From Neobacillus niacini NBRC 15566 (GTDB lineage: Bacteria; Bacillota; Bacilli; Bacillales; Cytobacillaceae): a stretch of DNA of 58,104 nucleotides. Positions 8,385 through 18,485 of this stretch are shown here, in pieces. Made by a program: the position numbers and the translations under genes. Each line of letters opens with the position of its first letter. Position 1 is the stretch's first letter. The notes beneath the pieces are model-generated. The model made no database searches. It was not told the origin of the DNA and was given only the letters and a program-made list of their open reading frames with translations. The stretch is from NCBI RefSeq assembly GCF_001591505.1, contig NZ_BCVA01000040.1:1-58104 (forward strand), written 5' to 3'.

Positions 8385-9880
8385 CTATCTCAATGGGGGT
8401 CCCAATTTTAATTCTCTTGCTACCGATTTTTGCTTATGGATACCCCATCTTCTTAATGTCATCGCTTCCCAAATGGCTGCATCAGATATTTTATCTTCCT
8501 CAGCCAAGTCTGAAATGGTCCTAGCTAGTCGGATGATTTTTATTTGCACTCGGTTACCCCGCTTTGCTTTGTAGCAACAATCATAAGCATTTTTTGTTGT
8601 TCACTCGTAAGTAGACTTGTTTCTGTTATGACTTCAAATGGAACCTTAGCGTTGGTTATTTCCTTTTGATAGCGTTGATATTGAGGCTTCTGTGTCTTAT
8701 AAACTCTTTGACGAATAGTACTTGAGGTATAATGATCTTTTGAAGATTGATCTAGATTAACTGACTTTAGCGATAGTAAGATATCCATTCGATCTTGGAC
8801 TGGACCTGATAACCAAGATAGCCACACGGACATGGATTCATCGCACCAATAAGAATAAAAGACGATGGATAGGTCACAGTAGAGTGGGCTCTGCTAATTG
8901 TAACTTGCCCAGTTTCAAGCGGCTGCCTTAACATATCGAGTGTCTTCTTTGTGAACTCAGCAATTTCGTCAAGGAACAATACACCCTGATGTGCTAAAGA
9001 AATTTCCCACGGCCTTGGTGAAGAGCCTCCGACAATAATTGCAACTGATGAGGCAGAATGATGAGGATGTCTAAAAGGGACATTTTGTTGTATGCCTTTC
9101 CTCTCCCCAGCCAACTGATATAGGCTCATTACTTCTAGTTGTGCTTGATTTGTTAGTGGAGGTAGGATGGAAGGAAGGGTTTCCGCGAGAAGGCTTTTCT
9201 CGCAACCTAGTGGTCCGCTCATTAGTACATTATGAGAACCAGCTGCAGCAATTTCAAGCGCTCGTTTTGCGTGTCCATGGCCAATGATATGTAGGAAATC
9301 CTTTTGCAGCGTGGTAGTAAATTGGGGTCTTTGATCATGAAAAATTTGCACGGTAATAATTGGAAGTGTTTCTTGCCCTTCTATGTGCTGAAATACTTCT
9401 TCAATATGCTGGACAACAATACAATCCAAATCTTTAAATATCTGTATTGGTACGACAGGATCATACGGTAAGTAAACTCTCTGTAGTCCAATACCTTTAG
9501 CAGAAATCAATGCTGGCAGCATTCCTTTAGCTGTTATAAGCATTCCATCAAGAGATAAGGCACCAATAAACCCTGTATCCGTAGAAATCATACCCTAAAT
9601 GATATTTAGTTCCTTTAAAGCAGCAATGGCAATCGCTAAATCAAAAAGCGGACCATTTTTCTTTTGCTCCGATAGCGAAAGATTGATGACAATTTTCTGG
9701 TCCGTCAAATCCACAGCAAAATGTCCAAGTGCTGCCACCACTGGTTCTCTTGACTCCTTTACAGATGTATCGGGCAAACCAACAATAATCATGGATTCCG
9801 TATCAGGTTTAATTCTTACCTACTTGCACACGATAACCCTCAAGACCTTTCAAGCCAATACTTGAAACCTTTTCTGTCAT
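8385..9880 (-). pseudogene. yifB: Broken yifB/comM (Mg-chelatase-like AAA ATPase)
   Basis: Read leftward from ATG 9880, the start is MTEKVSSIGLKGLEGYRVQV, the YifB N-terminus. A frameshift near 9823 follows, then IIVGLPDTSVKESREPV and SLSEQKKNGPLFDLAIAIAALKELNII. An in-frame TAG stands at 9595-9597. The Walker A is degraded (GPLGCEKS for GPPGCGKS), while FLDEIAEF and MNPCPCGYLG remain. A deletion of roughly 50 bases then removes the second half of the cysteine-rich motif and shifts the frame to SGPVQDRMDILLSLK. A last shift near 8560 leads to RVQIKIIRLARTISDLAEEDKISDAAIWEAMTL and a stop at 8385. Nearly the full family length (about 500 codons) is present, so the decay is recent. ComM is a branch-migration helicase that aids natural transformation in Gram-negatives. 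Confidence 0.88.
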
Positions 9881-9949
9881 ATAAAAAACCTCCCGATGTT
9901 TATTATTCTATTATTAATCGTTCTGGTGGACAGAGTTTTATGGTGTAGA

Positions 9950-10498
9950 TATATATACAAAATGGACCTTCAAAAAATTTGCGGTAGTTTTACTTCTGAG
10001 GATCAGGAAAATGGGATAATATTTTTGTCGTTAATAGGAGGAGATTCAACGATTCCAATATGTAGGCAGTATAGTACTCCATCGATAGCCCTCAGGAGAC
10101 TTCACCATTTTTGCTTCAACAAGGTTCAAATGAATGTATCTACTAACTTCTAGAAGATAATCTGAGGAGTCAATAAGTTCTAATCCATACCTGCCTTGAA
10201 AAACGTGTCCTACAAGGCGATGTCGTTTATTAAAATACATTGCATACCTAGAATTAAGCATTTCATCATATCTTTTGGGTGATGTTGGATGGTTTCAATT
10301 TGAAGATGAATGTGATTGGTCATAAGACAGTAAGCGTGGAGGTGAAAAGGGAAAACAATGACTGGCTTCTTCTAGAAATTGCAAATAAACTTCACGATCA
10401 AAATCATCATAAATAATAGATAGCCTCCGATTTCCACAGCTCGTAATATGATACTTAGTACCTGGAAACCAAACACGATGTTTTCTAGACCATAACAT
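9950..10498 (-). pseudogene. Broken REP-associated (Y1/HUH, IS200-like) transposase
   Basis: From ATG 10498 the frame reads KYHITSCGNRRLSIIYDDFDREVYLQFLEEA, typical of RayT/Y1 transposases. A frameshift near 10345 leads to HAYCLMTNHIHLQIE, which carries the HUH metal-binding histidines. A second shift near 10262 leads to YAMYFNKRHRLVGHVFQGRY and YLLEVSRYIHLNLVEAKMV. Further shifts near 10070 precede LSHFPDPQK, a stop, and YRKFFEGPF. The piece lies directly upstream of the broken yifB. I could not define target repeats (REPs) around it. Confidence 0.8.
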
Positions 10499-10872
10499 CT
10501 CTCTTTCTATCGTTAATTCATATATTTATATATTCTACACTTTTCACTAACATCCTCCTCATTCTGCTACAAACTTACAGTAATAATAAAACTTTAACTT
10601 AGCAGGGGTTCGACCTCAGATTTATTGACATATACAAATATTCAAATTAAGCAAAATATGGAATAACACATAAATTAGCATATATTAAGCTTTTTAAATA
10701 AAGAAAGAAAGTTAATGAGATTGAAGGTTTATTTTTACACCTTTTTATAAGATTCAATCATCGCCGAAATTTCTCCAACTGCGACTGTTTAGGCAAACAT
10801 TATTAAAAAACTAATGTCGAAAATTTACATATAGTGTAAAATGAACTAGAAATAAATTAAGGAGGATTTTCT
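10499..10872. other. Intergenic region before the acyltransferase
   Basis: This AT-rich stretch has no gene. Its right end holds a Spo0A-box-like sequence and a -10 element, listed separately. Confidence 0.5.
10815..10842 (+). promoter_or_regulatory. Possible Spo0A-dependent promoter of the acyltransferase
   Basis: TGTCGAA at 10815-10821, followed by AAAT, matches the 0A box and lies where a -35 would be. TAAAAT at 10837-10842 serves as -10. Spo0A activates genes from boxes at or near -35. This is inference from sequence only. Confidence 0.45.
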
Positions 10873-11934
10873 TTGAATCAAACTAACACTATAGCCAATT
10901 ATTCGAACGGTAAGAATAATAATTTCGACATCATTAGATTTATTGCAGCTTCTTTAGTAGTCTTTTCACACTCTTTTCCTTTATCCCTGGCTAGTGGTAA
11001 CAAATTCGAACCACTTTATTTTTTATCAGATGGTCAATCTGCACTAGGTAGAGTAGCTGTGTTTGTATTCTTTGTAACTAGTGGATTTTTGATTACGCAA
11101 AGCTATGATAGATCAAAAAATCTCGCTAAATTCTTAAGAGCGCGCATTCTTAGAATTTTTCCAGCTTTAATTGTGGTTGTAATATTAACAACTTTTGTAC
11201 TTGGACCATTATTAACCACATTAACGATAAGAGAATACTTTACTAATCAACAAACATACAGCTATCTTCCAACCATGTTTTTATTGATAAAGTACCATCT
11301 TCCAGGTGTGTTTGAAGATAATATCTATGGCGGAGCTATCAATGGATCTCTATGGACTCTAAAATTTGAATTTTTCTTTTATTTGGTCGTGGCTACTTTA
11401 GGATATTTCAAGTTATTAAAGAAAGAAATTATATTTTTAATTTTCTTATCTACTCTCATCCTCTCGTTTACAAATATAACTCTTGGCGAAAAATATATAG
11501 AAATGTTTTTATATTTCTCAGCCGGCATGGTGCTATATTTATATAGGGATTTTGTAAAACTTGACATGAGAATTGTTAATATTTTCTTATTTATCCTTTT
11601 TATTTCCATTTTTCTCGGTGGATTCGAGAAAGCTTTCGGCATTTTCGGTAGTTACCTAATCATGATTTTAGCTTTCTCTCAAAAATTCAAATTCCCTAAC
11701 TTTAGTAAACATGGTGATTTCTCATATGGAATATATATTTATGCATTCCCGATCCAACAATTAATCACCTACAGTTTCGGTCATACAATGAACCCGATTT
11801 TGAATTTCTTAATTGCATTTCCTATAACTTTGGTTTTCGCAGTTCTGTCTTGGCGATTAATTGAAAAACGTGCTTTAAATTTTAAAAATTATTCTTTCAT
11901 AAAGTATAAATCGAATAACAAGCACGCTGCATAA
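10873..11934 (+). CDS. Acyltransferase 3 family membrane protein (OafA/YrhL-like)
   Basis: The 353 residues start at TTG 10873, 7 bases after GGAGG. The family signature FDIIRFIAASLVVFSHSFPL, with its conserved Arg and His, is at about 18-37, and about ten membrane helices follow. YGIYIYAFPIQQ and a C-terminal WRLIEKRAL are also typical. Members O-acylate sugars of surface polysaccharides, taking acetyl groups across the membrane. A terminator follows at once, so the gene is a single unit. It stands among pseudogenes but is itself intact. Its likely target is the exopolysaccharide made by the operon to the right, which is inference. Confidence 0.88.
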   Translation: MNQTNTIANYSNGKNNNFDIIRFIAASLVVFSHSFPLSLASGNKFEPLYFLSDGQSALGRVAVFVFFVTSGFLITQSYDRSKNLAKFLRARILRIFPALIVVVILTTFVLGPLLTTLTIREYFTNQQTYSYLPTMFLLIKYHLPGVFEDNIYGGAINGSLWTLKFEFFFYLVVATLGYFKLLKKEIIFLIFLSTLILSFTNITLGEKYIEMFLYFSAGMVLYLYRDFVKLDMRIVNIFLFILFISIFLGGFEKAFGIFGSYLIMILAFSQKFKFPNFSKHGDFSYGIYIYAFPIQQLITYSFGHTMNPILNFLIAFPITLVFAVLSWRLIEKRALNFKNYSFIKYKSNNKHAA

Positions 11935-11956
11935 AGACGGGAAACCGTCTTTTTTT
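11933..11956 (+). terminator. intrinsic terminator of the acyltransferase gene
   Basis: AAAGACGG and CCGTCTTT pair around a GAAA loop and are followed by a T run. The stem begins inside the stop codon. Confidence 0.9.
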
Positions 11957-12269
11957 CACTTTAAAAAACTTCATACCCTAAGAATAATTTTGAATAGTTC
12001 TGCAGATTTCTAATTAGCTTAACTGTTAAATTTTCACATCCCTATCAGCAATCATACCTTTGATTTTTAAACTATTCCCTGCTGTTCCGTCAGTGTTGTA
12101 CGAAAACTAAACCTTTTTATTTGAATTCATAATCGTATCCTTTATGGATTTGACTTTGAGTTAGTTTCAATTCTAGAAATCATATATTCAGAATAAGTTA
12201 GTAAGTCTTCTACACAAACAAACCCAAAAGTAGAAAATTAAAGAAATTAAAAAAAACTATATAAAATGA

Positions 12270-12960
12270 AAGACATAATGTTTCATGATGATACACGGGT
12301 ACAAGTAGTGAAACCATGATTGAGGTAACAGATTTTTATAAACCAAGATTAGAAAATCTATATAGTGAATATCACGTTCATTAATGGTTATGGTTAAGAA
12401 GCAATCAACCCGAAGTGTGAGCATTTAAGTGATGATAGCGGATTGCTGGATTATGGAATAAATGGCCTGGGGTGTCGTTTTGGGGGTAATAGTGGCGGAG
12501 ATTTCAAGTTTGTGCGCCATGCTATTACAATAACGCTAATACTACCGGAAAAGGAGAAACTCACCATACAATTATACGTAATTGTAAAGCTATAGGAACT
12601 AACTCACAGTCTTTTGTTACACATGAAAACCACTAAAAATTCACCTTAATAAGCCATGCTTCTACTGTGGGAAATGATATCGTCGGAATATATTTGAGCT
12701 ATTTCAGGACGAGTAATTCATGCACCACTTGTGACCTTTACTGTTTTTCTATATGAATCTATAGAGGCAACACTCGTTTCAACTTCGAAACTCTTAAACT
12801 TAACTACAATTACTCCTGCTTTTTTAACAATGATAGTATTTATAGAACCAACAATTTTCACATTCTTATCCCTTATACTGAAAGAAGTTAAGAAATTGTA
12901 CTCTCACCATGGGGAAAAATTATGTTATATCCTTTGCTGCTAATCAAGGATAATATTTGT
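12270..12960 (+). pseudogene. Decayed right-handed beta-helix (pectate-lyase-like) surface or tail-spike gene
   Basis: Several frames taken in turn give coherent protein pieces with stops and shifts between them. They include ITFINGYG, LSDDSGLLDYGINGLGCRFGGNSGGDFKFVRHAI, then NANTTGKGETHHTIIRNCKAIGTNSQSFVTHEN and STVGNDIVGIY. Gly/Asn-rich short strands and NGxGxRFGGNSGGD are typical of pectin-lyase-fold phage-tail or cell-surface proteins. No intact frame above 70 codons remains. Peptidase G2 domains, like the fragment at the window start, often end such proteins. Confidence 0.65.
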
Positions 12961-13315
12961 TAATTTAGGTGTAACTTCTGTATCAGTTCCAACTAATCCA
13001 ACTAATAGTGCAGGAGGATATTTTACATTTATAAAAAACTATCCTGTTTCGTCATACTTTGTTCAAAAGTCACCGATAATACTATTATGTTTAGCTTCTC
13101 AATTTATAATAATTATCCTCAAACTAAAATAGAAACTAGTAAATTACGTATCCTGACAATCTAATAAAATTTGTATAACCAATCTAAACAATTGATTAAA
13201 CTGTCGTGAACCCTTATGAAATATGAATATTGAACTGATATTTAGTAATTTTTTGTCGAGGAGCCACATCAATCCTCTCAACTATTTAGTATAAGTTTAA
13301 ACATCATAAAAATAT
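12961..13315. other. Gene-free AT-rich tail of the decayed region
   Basis: Short pieces such as VSVPTNPTNSAGGYFTFIKN (near 12980-13040) may be the last recognisable part of the beta-helix pseudogene. Nothing else is evident. Confidence 0.4.
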
Positions 13316-13342
13316 AATCGGGATAGAACATTATCCTATCCC
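13316..13342 (-). terminator. Probable terminator of the exopolysaccharide operon
   Basis: GGGATAG (13320-13326) and CTATCCC (13336-13342) pair around a 9-base loop. On the minus strand the hairpin is followed by GATTATATTTTT. It lies 60 bases after ugd, the last gene. Confidence 0.6.
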
Positions 13343-13401
13343 TTCTTACATTAAACAAAAGCTACGCCTAGACACACTTTAACTTTAGTTAAAAAAGTTA
13401 T

Positions 13402-14721
13402 CTATACTAATGATCCCTCCAAACTATTAATAGCTGCCCTTCCAATTGAATCATAAATAATATTCGCTTTCTTAGCACTTGCAAGATCGTAGCAGTTTCT
13501 TCCATCCAAGACAATAGCATTTTTCATTAGTTTGCTATACTTAGTTAGATCAAAACTTTTGACTTCATCCCATTCAGTAAAGATGAAACAAACATCTGCA
13601 TCTTTAATTGTTTCGTCAATGGTTGAGCAATACATAATTTTATTTGGATAACTTTTCTCAAAGTTCTCCACACCAACAGGATCCCAAGCCCTCACATTCG
13701 CTCCATCCTCAAGCATGATTGGAATATTTACTAGTGACGGTGCTTCACGTAAATCGTCTGTACCTGGTTTAAAGGTTAATCCAAGGACAGCAATATTTAA
13801 GCCTTTTAAACTATCAAAATATTTACGAGACTTCTTTATCAATTTTAGCTTTTGATTTTCATTTACATCAATGGCTGCCTTAATTGTCTTTAATTCATAA
13901 TCATGGAAGTTGGCAAGCCAGTGTAGTGCTTTTGTATCTTTTGGGAAACAAGAGCCACCGTACCCAATTCCTGAATTTAAGAAGCGATTCCCAATACGAC
14001 TGTCATAGCCCATTCCATGGGCAACATCATCAATATCCGCCCCAATAATTTCGCAAAGGTTAGCAATTTCATTGATAAAAGAAATCTTAAGAGCTAAGAA
14101 GTCGTTTGAAGCATACTTTATCATTTCAGCACTCTTTCGATTAGTTACAATAATAGGAGCACCAAAATCCTTATATACTTCTTTCAAAACTTCACCAGCA
14201 GCGGTTTCTTCCACACCAATCACAATTCTTGAGGCATGTAAAGTATCCCGAACCGCTGTCCCTTGTGATAAAAACTCAGGATTGGAAGCAACCGAAACTT
14301 TTACATTATGAAGAAGATTTGTTTTTATCAAATCTTCAATTTTATCATTTGTTCCAATGGGTACAGTTGATTTCACCACTATGACACAATCTTTTTCAAT
14401 ACTTTGTGCAATTTGTTCAGCAGCCGAATACACATGGGTCAAATTGGCTGAACCATCTTGCTTTTCAGGAGTCCCAACACCTATAAATATTACATCTGCA
14501 TTTCTATAAGCTTCTTTGTAGTCAATTGTAAAGTTCAGTTTATCTAAATTCCTCACCATTAGTTCTTCAAGACCTGGCTCGTAAATTGGTGAAATTCCTG
14601 CCTTCATTAAGGAGATTTTTCTCTCATCAATATCTACACACGAAACCAAATGCCCTTTTTCCGCAAGACAAACACCAGTTACCAAGCCAACATATCCAGT
14701 TCCTGCTACAGCAATTTTCAC
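13402..14721 (-). CDS. ugd: UDP-glucose 6-dehydrogenase
   Basis: This enzyme oxidises UDP-glucose to UDP-glucuronate with two NAD+. The Rossmann motif AGTGYVGLVTG is at the N-terminus, the catalytic cysteine lies in GIGYGGSCFPKD, and the C-terminal domain begins with LTFKPGTDDLREAPS. I place the start at GTG 14721, 8 bases after AAAGGTGG, giving 439 residues; the open frame extends 11 codons further up without a ribosome binding site. It is the last gene of the leftward operon. With galU it forms a complete route from glucose-1-phosphate to UDP-glucuronate, so the polymer probably contains glucuronic acid. Confidence 0.93.
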   Translation of the reverse strand: MKIAVAGTGYVGLVTGVCLAEKGHLVSCVDIDERKISLMKAGISPIYEPGLEELMVRNLDKLNFTIDYKEAYRNADVIFIGVGTPEKQDGSANLTHVYSAAEQIAQSIEKDCVIVVKSTVPIGTNDKIEDLIKTNLLHNVKVSVASNPEFLSQGTAVRDTLHASRIVIGVEETAAGEVLKEVYKDFGAPIIVTNRKSAEMIKYASNDFLALKISFINEIANLCEIIGADIDDVAHGMGYDSRIGNRFLNSGIGYGGSCFPKDTKALHWLANFHDYELKTIKAAIDVNENQKLKLIKKSRKYFDSLKGLNIAVLGLTFKPGTDDLREAPSLVNIPIMLEDGANVRAWDPVGVENFEKSYPNKIMYCSTIDETIKDADVCFIFTEWDEVKSFDLTKYSKLMKNAIVLDGRNCYDLASAKKANIIYDSIGRAAINSLEGSLV

Positions 14722-14770
14722 ATTTAATTCCACCTTTAAATATTTTATAGTCACAATACTATAACAACGG

Positions 14771-16147
14771 CTAGTTCAAGGTATATATACTTTCTTCAAT
14801 TTCATCCCAGTTTAAAATGAGACGGTGATTATCCTCTTCCACTAATTGATTTCCGGTCTGCACTTCTATAAACTCTAAATCAGTGACCGCCTTTACAGCA
14901 TGTTTCATCCTCACCGGTATTTCAACTACGTCTCCTGTCTTAATTACTTTGAACTCATTATTTAAAAGCAGAACACCTTCACCTTTTACTATTGTCCAAA
15001 CCTCTTGGCGGTGGTTATGGTACTGATAGCTTAAATTTTTCCCCGCTGTTATACTAATCCGTTTTGTTAATACTTCGGTTTGATTCACATATTTGGTGTG
15101 CTCAAGAACTCGATACCAACCCCAGCGACGTTCTTCATACATAGGTCTTTGTTTTAAACCCTCAACCAATTCTTTCACACGAGGGCTTGCATCTTTATCA
15201 GTTACTAAGATTCCATCAGGACTTGCTGCAACAATAATATTTGATAATCCAAGTATTGAAACAGGAATATCTAATTCATTAATGATATGGGAATTTTTTG
15301 AATCATTACTAATATTAGCCTTTCCTAGGATGTTAGTCCCCATTTCTTCTGTTAGGGTATTCCATGTCCCCAAATCTTTCCAATTACCATCATATTGGAT
15401 AGCCACAATTTCTTGTTTTTTCTCGACAACTTCATAATCAAAACTAATTTTAGGTAAAAGAGAATAATTGACAGACAGTTCCTCGTAGTCGGTAGGTAAT
15501 CCTTTTTCCTCTAATAATGAAATTATCTTATCTAGTCTGAATGCAAAAACACCACAATTCCATAAAGCTTCCTGCTCAAATAGTATTTTTGCTTCTTCTA
15601 TATTTGGTTTCTCTTTAAAGTCATTAACTGTCACTATACCATTATTGGATTTTTTATCATTAGGAATAATATAACCGTATTTTTCTGAAGGGAAAGTTGG
15701 TTTTACTCCTATTAGTGCCAATTCAGCATTAGTAGATTTTAATACATCTTCTAAATCTAGTAATCTAGCAAAAAATTCATCTTCTACAAACGGATCTACT
15801 GGTAATACTCCTACTATTTCATCACGAGATGAATTCATAAGAGAATATAAATAAGCTGATGCTAAAGCAATTGCAGGAAAAGTATCTCTTCTTTCAGGTT
15901 CTACAATTAGAGAGACATCTTTACCTATTTGACTTTGAATCATCTCAACTTGAGTTTTACTTGTTGCAATTACAGCGTTTTGTGTTAAACCCAATTTATC
16001 TAATTGTCCCCAGACTCTTTGTACCATCGACTGCAATTCATTTTGTTCATCCCTAAGTACTTTTAAAAATTGTTTTGATCGCGCATCATTAGACAATGGC
16101 CACAACCGTTTACCTGAACCGCCGGAGAGTAATACTAATTTCATCAT
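14771..16147 (-). CDS. manC: Mannose-1-phosphate guanylyltransferase (ManC, with cupin isomerase-like domain)
   Basis: About 458 residues. The nucleotidyltransferase domain starts with KLVLLSGGSGKRLWPLSND and contains GVLPVDPF, YGYI and EKP motifs. The C-terminal 110 residues are a cupin (WGWYRVLEH, then QYHNHRQEVWTIVKGEG), as in type II phosphomannose isomerases, so the enzyme may be bifunctional. It makes GDP-mannose for the exopolysaccharide. Two adjacent ATGs (16147 and 16144) follow GAGAGGGA; the second has better spacing. A hairpin separates it from the preceding acetyltransferase gene. No manB or gmd is seen nearby. Confidence 0.92.
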   Translation of the reverse strand: MMKLVLLSGGSGKRLWPLSNDARSKQFLKVLRDEQNELQSMVQRVWGQLDKLGLTQNAVIATSKTQVEMIQSQIGKDVSLIVEPERRDTFPAIALASAYLYSLMNSSRDEIVGVLPVDPFVEDEFFARLLDLEDVLKSTNAELALIGVKPTFPSEKYGYIIPNDKKSNNGIVTVNDFKEKPNIEEAKILFEQEALWNCGVFAFRLDKIISLLEEKGLPTDYEELSVNYSLLPKISFDYEVVEKKQEIVAIQYDGNWKDLGTWNTLTEEMGTNILGKANISNDSKNSHIINELDIPVSILGLSNIIVAASPDGILVTDKDASPRVKELVEGLKQRPMYEERRWGWYRVLEHTKYVNQTEVLTKRISITAGKNLSYQYHNHRQEVWTIVKGEGVLLLNNEFKVIKTGDVVEIPVRMKHAVKAVTDLEFIEVQTGNQLVEEDNHRLILNWDEIEESIYTLN

Positions 16148-16304
16148 AATCCCTCTCAATGCAGGAAAAATTTACTGTTAAAAACACTAAAATGAACAGG
16201 TACTTTTCCCCAATTTTTTTATACAAAAACCACAACTATGCCAAAAAACATACCTTTTTAGAAATATATTAAACCTATTACATTAGGCTTATTTGAATAT
16301 GAAA

Positions 16305-16331
16305 ACCCGTATTAATTAAAAAAATACGGGT
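16305..16331 (-). terminator. Intra-operon hairpin, weak terminator
   Basis: ACCCGTATT and AATACGGGT pair perfectly around a 9-base AT loop. On the minus strand only TTTTC follows, so termination would be weak or partial. It lies between the acetyltransferase and manC, inside the exopolysaccharide operon downstream of the EAR RNA. Confidence 0.5.
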
Positions 16332-16396
16332 ATATTAAAAATTTTATATGTCCTTATGGTAACCATATACCAGGAATAACAGAATGTTATCCGTTA

Positions 16397-16909
16397 TTAC
16401 TTTAAATCTTCAGTGATAGGTAAATCTTTTACCCTTTTGGCGGGATTACCCGCATATAATCCATTTGGAGTTGTACTTTTAATAACTACTGCTCCCGAAG
16501 CTATTATACACCCTTCCTCAATTATTACACCTGGCATAATTATTGATCCTAAACCAATCCAACTTCCTTTTTTTATTACTACCCCTTTTGAAACAGTACC
16601 ATCTTCTTTTCTTCTCCTAATTACTGAAAACCTATATTTATGTGTCCCTGTCAGAACTTTAACATGTGGACCCACTCTTACATAATCTTCTATTACAATT
16701 GGGGCATTACCATCGAGAAAACTACCAACATTAACTGCTGTATCTTTCCCCATAGTAATTTTATTTGAGCCGATGTAAACATTTTCTGCAATTCCTGCAC
16801 TTGAATCTATTGTAGCTCCACAAAAATTCAAAAGAATAATTCTTATTTTTTTATGCAAAAAAGCGGATTGTTGAATAGAGTTAAAAACTTTCCAAAAATA
16901 ATTGCCCAT
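16397..16909 (-). CDS. Left-handed beta-helix (hexapeptide) O-acetyltransferase
   Basis: The 170 residues have about six hexapeptide turns in the second half (IVIEDYVRVGPHV, GVVIKKGSWIGLGSIIMPGV, IIEEGCIIASGAVV), ending NGLYAGNPAKRVKDLP. This is the WcaF/maltose acetyltransferase type, which works as a trimer with acetyl-CoA. The active-site His is probably in GTHKYRF. The start follows GAGGTGAATT. It probably acetylates a sugar of the repeat unit. The spacer of about 150 bases to the polymerase gene contains no evident signal. Confidence 0.85.
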   Translation of the reverse strand: MGNYFWKVFNSIQQSAFLHKKIRIILLNFCGATIDSSAGIAENVYIGSNKITMGKDTAVNVGSFLDGNAPIVIEDYVRVGPHVKVLTGTHKYRFSVIRRRKEDGTVSKGVVIKKGSWIGLGSIIMPGVIIEEGCIIASGAVVIKSTTPNGLYAGNPAKRVKDLPITEDLK

Positions 16910-17063
16910 AATTCACCTCACGGATAAGTCAAAATGGTATATTAAAATGAATTTAATCGTCCTTATTAATTTTATAAGTAAATTTTCCGTAGAATTTTCC
17001 ATTTTCTTATTTAATGATTAATTTAATAACAGAAAGAGTATTGATAAGTGTACAAGGGTTAAT

Positions 17064-18407
17064 TTATTCGAACTCTTCAACTATTTCCTTTTCATTCTTA
17101 CCATTTTCTATATTACTTGGAACAGAAGCAGCCATCCCACATAGAACCCAAAAAGAAATATTCCAAAGTCCACTTGATGTTGTAATTGAATGAACCATAA
17201 CTCCAATAAACGCAGCAAAAATAATAGAATTTTTACGCGAGTTTTTTATAGCAATAATTGTTAAATAGGTCAATAATAAAAGACCGCCTATTCCTTGTTC
17301 TGCAGCTATTTGGACTGGAAAACTACTAGCTCCAGTCCTCTGTTCAATATTAGATGGAATCTGGGAAGAAATAGCCTCAGCGACTCCTGCGCCAGTTCCC
17401 CAACCAAATAAAGGATTATCTAAAAAAGCATGAACACCCGCAACAATACTAGCAAATCTAGACAATGTAGAATAGTCATATCCGTACCCACGTACGGTTG
17501 ATAACGTACTAAGTGCAACAATTTGATCTGGTATAGCTAAGAATCTAGAAACTACAGAAAAAATTATATCTGCAACAGATGGAATCGAGATTAATAAAAT
17601 CATTAAAAAGAAGACTGTAAAAAACAATAATATTATTAGTTTAGAAAATCTTCTAAACATACTAGGATGAAGAATCAAAATCATCACTGTCATTAATAAA
17701 ACTGCGTATCCAGACATTGATCCACTAAAAACCAAAGCAATTAGGAATAAAATAAGCCTTCCTATAGACTTACGGGAAGTTTTATTTATAACAATAACTA
17801 TTTGTATCATTAGGGCAGGAAGTAACAAACTTATTAATACAGATGGTTCAGGTGTAAATGCAAAGCTCCTTGCATCGAAATTACCATTACCATAATACAT
17901 AGCTTTTAATGGTTGGGATACGTTATTTTGTAATAGTGTTGAAAATGGCAAACTATAAGCGAAAGCAAAATATTGATATATGGCATACAAACTAGATATT
18001 ACTGCACCAAAGATATAACCCTTAATAAACAACTTTCTATCATTTTCTCCCATAACAATATATGATCCACAGATTAGGACAATAAATTGCATCAGGTACC
18101 TCAAAAAACCTAAAAATGAATCCTGAGGATATTTTGAAGAAAAAACACTTAATAATAAAATGAAAATCCAAAAAAATACAACGAAAAATATTTTTTTATT
18201 TATTTTAGAACTAGAATAAACCATTAAAAAACAATAAAACATAGCTAAAGGTAAAACTAACTGTAATCCTACACGATTCCCAATATTCAAAATAGCAAAA
18301 CTCGGAAACCAAAGAGTTAGTCCTATTAAATAAGCAAGTCTATTTAATATATTTAATTCAACATTATGATATGAAGAAGAAACCTGTCTAAAATAGTAGT
18401 TTTCCAA
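17064..18407 (-). CDS. O-antigen polymerase/ligase-like membrane protein (Wzy)
   Basis: A very hydrophobic protein with about ten or more membrane helices. It has a large loop holding FGWGTGAGVAEAI then EQGIGGLLLL, which is the Wzy_C signature. I choose TTG 18407, 6 bases after AAGGAGG, giving 447 residues; the open frame reaches 18461 without a ribosome binding site. Wzy polymerases join lipid-linked repeat units at the outer face after flipping. Its place between the pyruvyl transferase and an acetyltransferase, with Wzx two genes upstream, fits a Wzx/Wzy pathway. Confidence 0.85.
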   Translation of the reverse strand: MENYYFRQVSSSYHNVELNILNRLAYLIGLTLWFPSFAILNIGNRVGLQLVLPLAMFYCFLMVYSSSKINKKIFFVVFFWIFILLLSVFSSKYPQDSFLGFLRYLMQFIVLICGSYIVMGENDRKLFIKGYIFGAVISSLYAIYQYFAFAYSLPFSTLLQNNVSQPLKAMYYGNGNFDARSFAFTPEPSVLISLLLPALMIQIVIVINKTSRKSIGRLILFLIALVFSGSMSGYAVLLMTVMILILHPSMFRRFSKLIILLFFTVFFLMILLISIPSVADIIFSVVSRFLAIPDQIVALSTLSTVRGYGYDYSTLSRFASIVAGVHAFLDNPLFGWGTGAGVAEAISSQIPSNIEQRTGASSFPVQIAAEQGIGGLLLLTYLTIIAIKNSRKNSIIFAAFIGVMVHSITTSSGLWNISFWVLCGMAASVPSNIENGKNEKEIVEEFE

Positions 18408-18485
18408 AATATCCTCCTTTTTAATATTTATAAAATAATATAAAGGAATTAAAGGTTCCAAAATATCTTCAATTGATAAATAATT

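Noticed and set aside
8302..8574. 90-codon plus-strand frame
   Set aside because: The minus strand of the same bases encodes the C-terminal end of the yifB pseudogene (RVQIKIIRLARTISDL).
9599..10153. Plus-strand frames of 85-88 codons
   Set aside because: They lie opposite the yifB and transposase pseudogenes, which explain the sequence.
12731..12943. 70-codon plus-strand frame
   Set aside because: No ribosome binding site; it is a random opening within the decayed beta-helix region.
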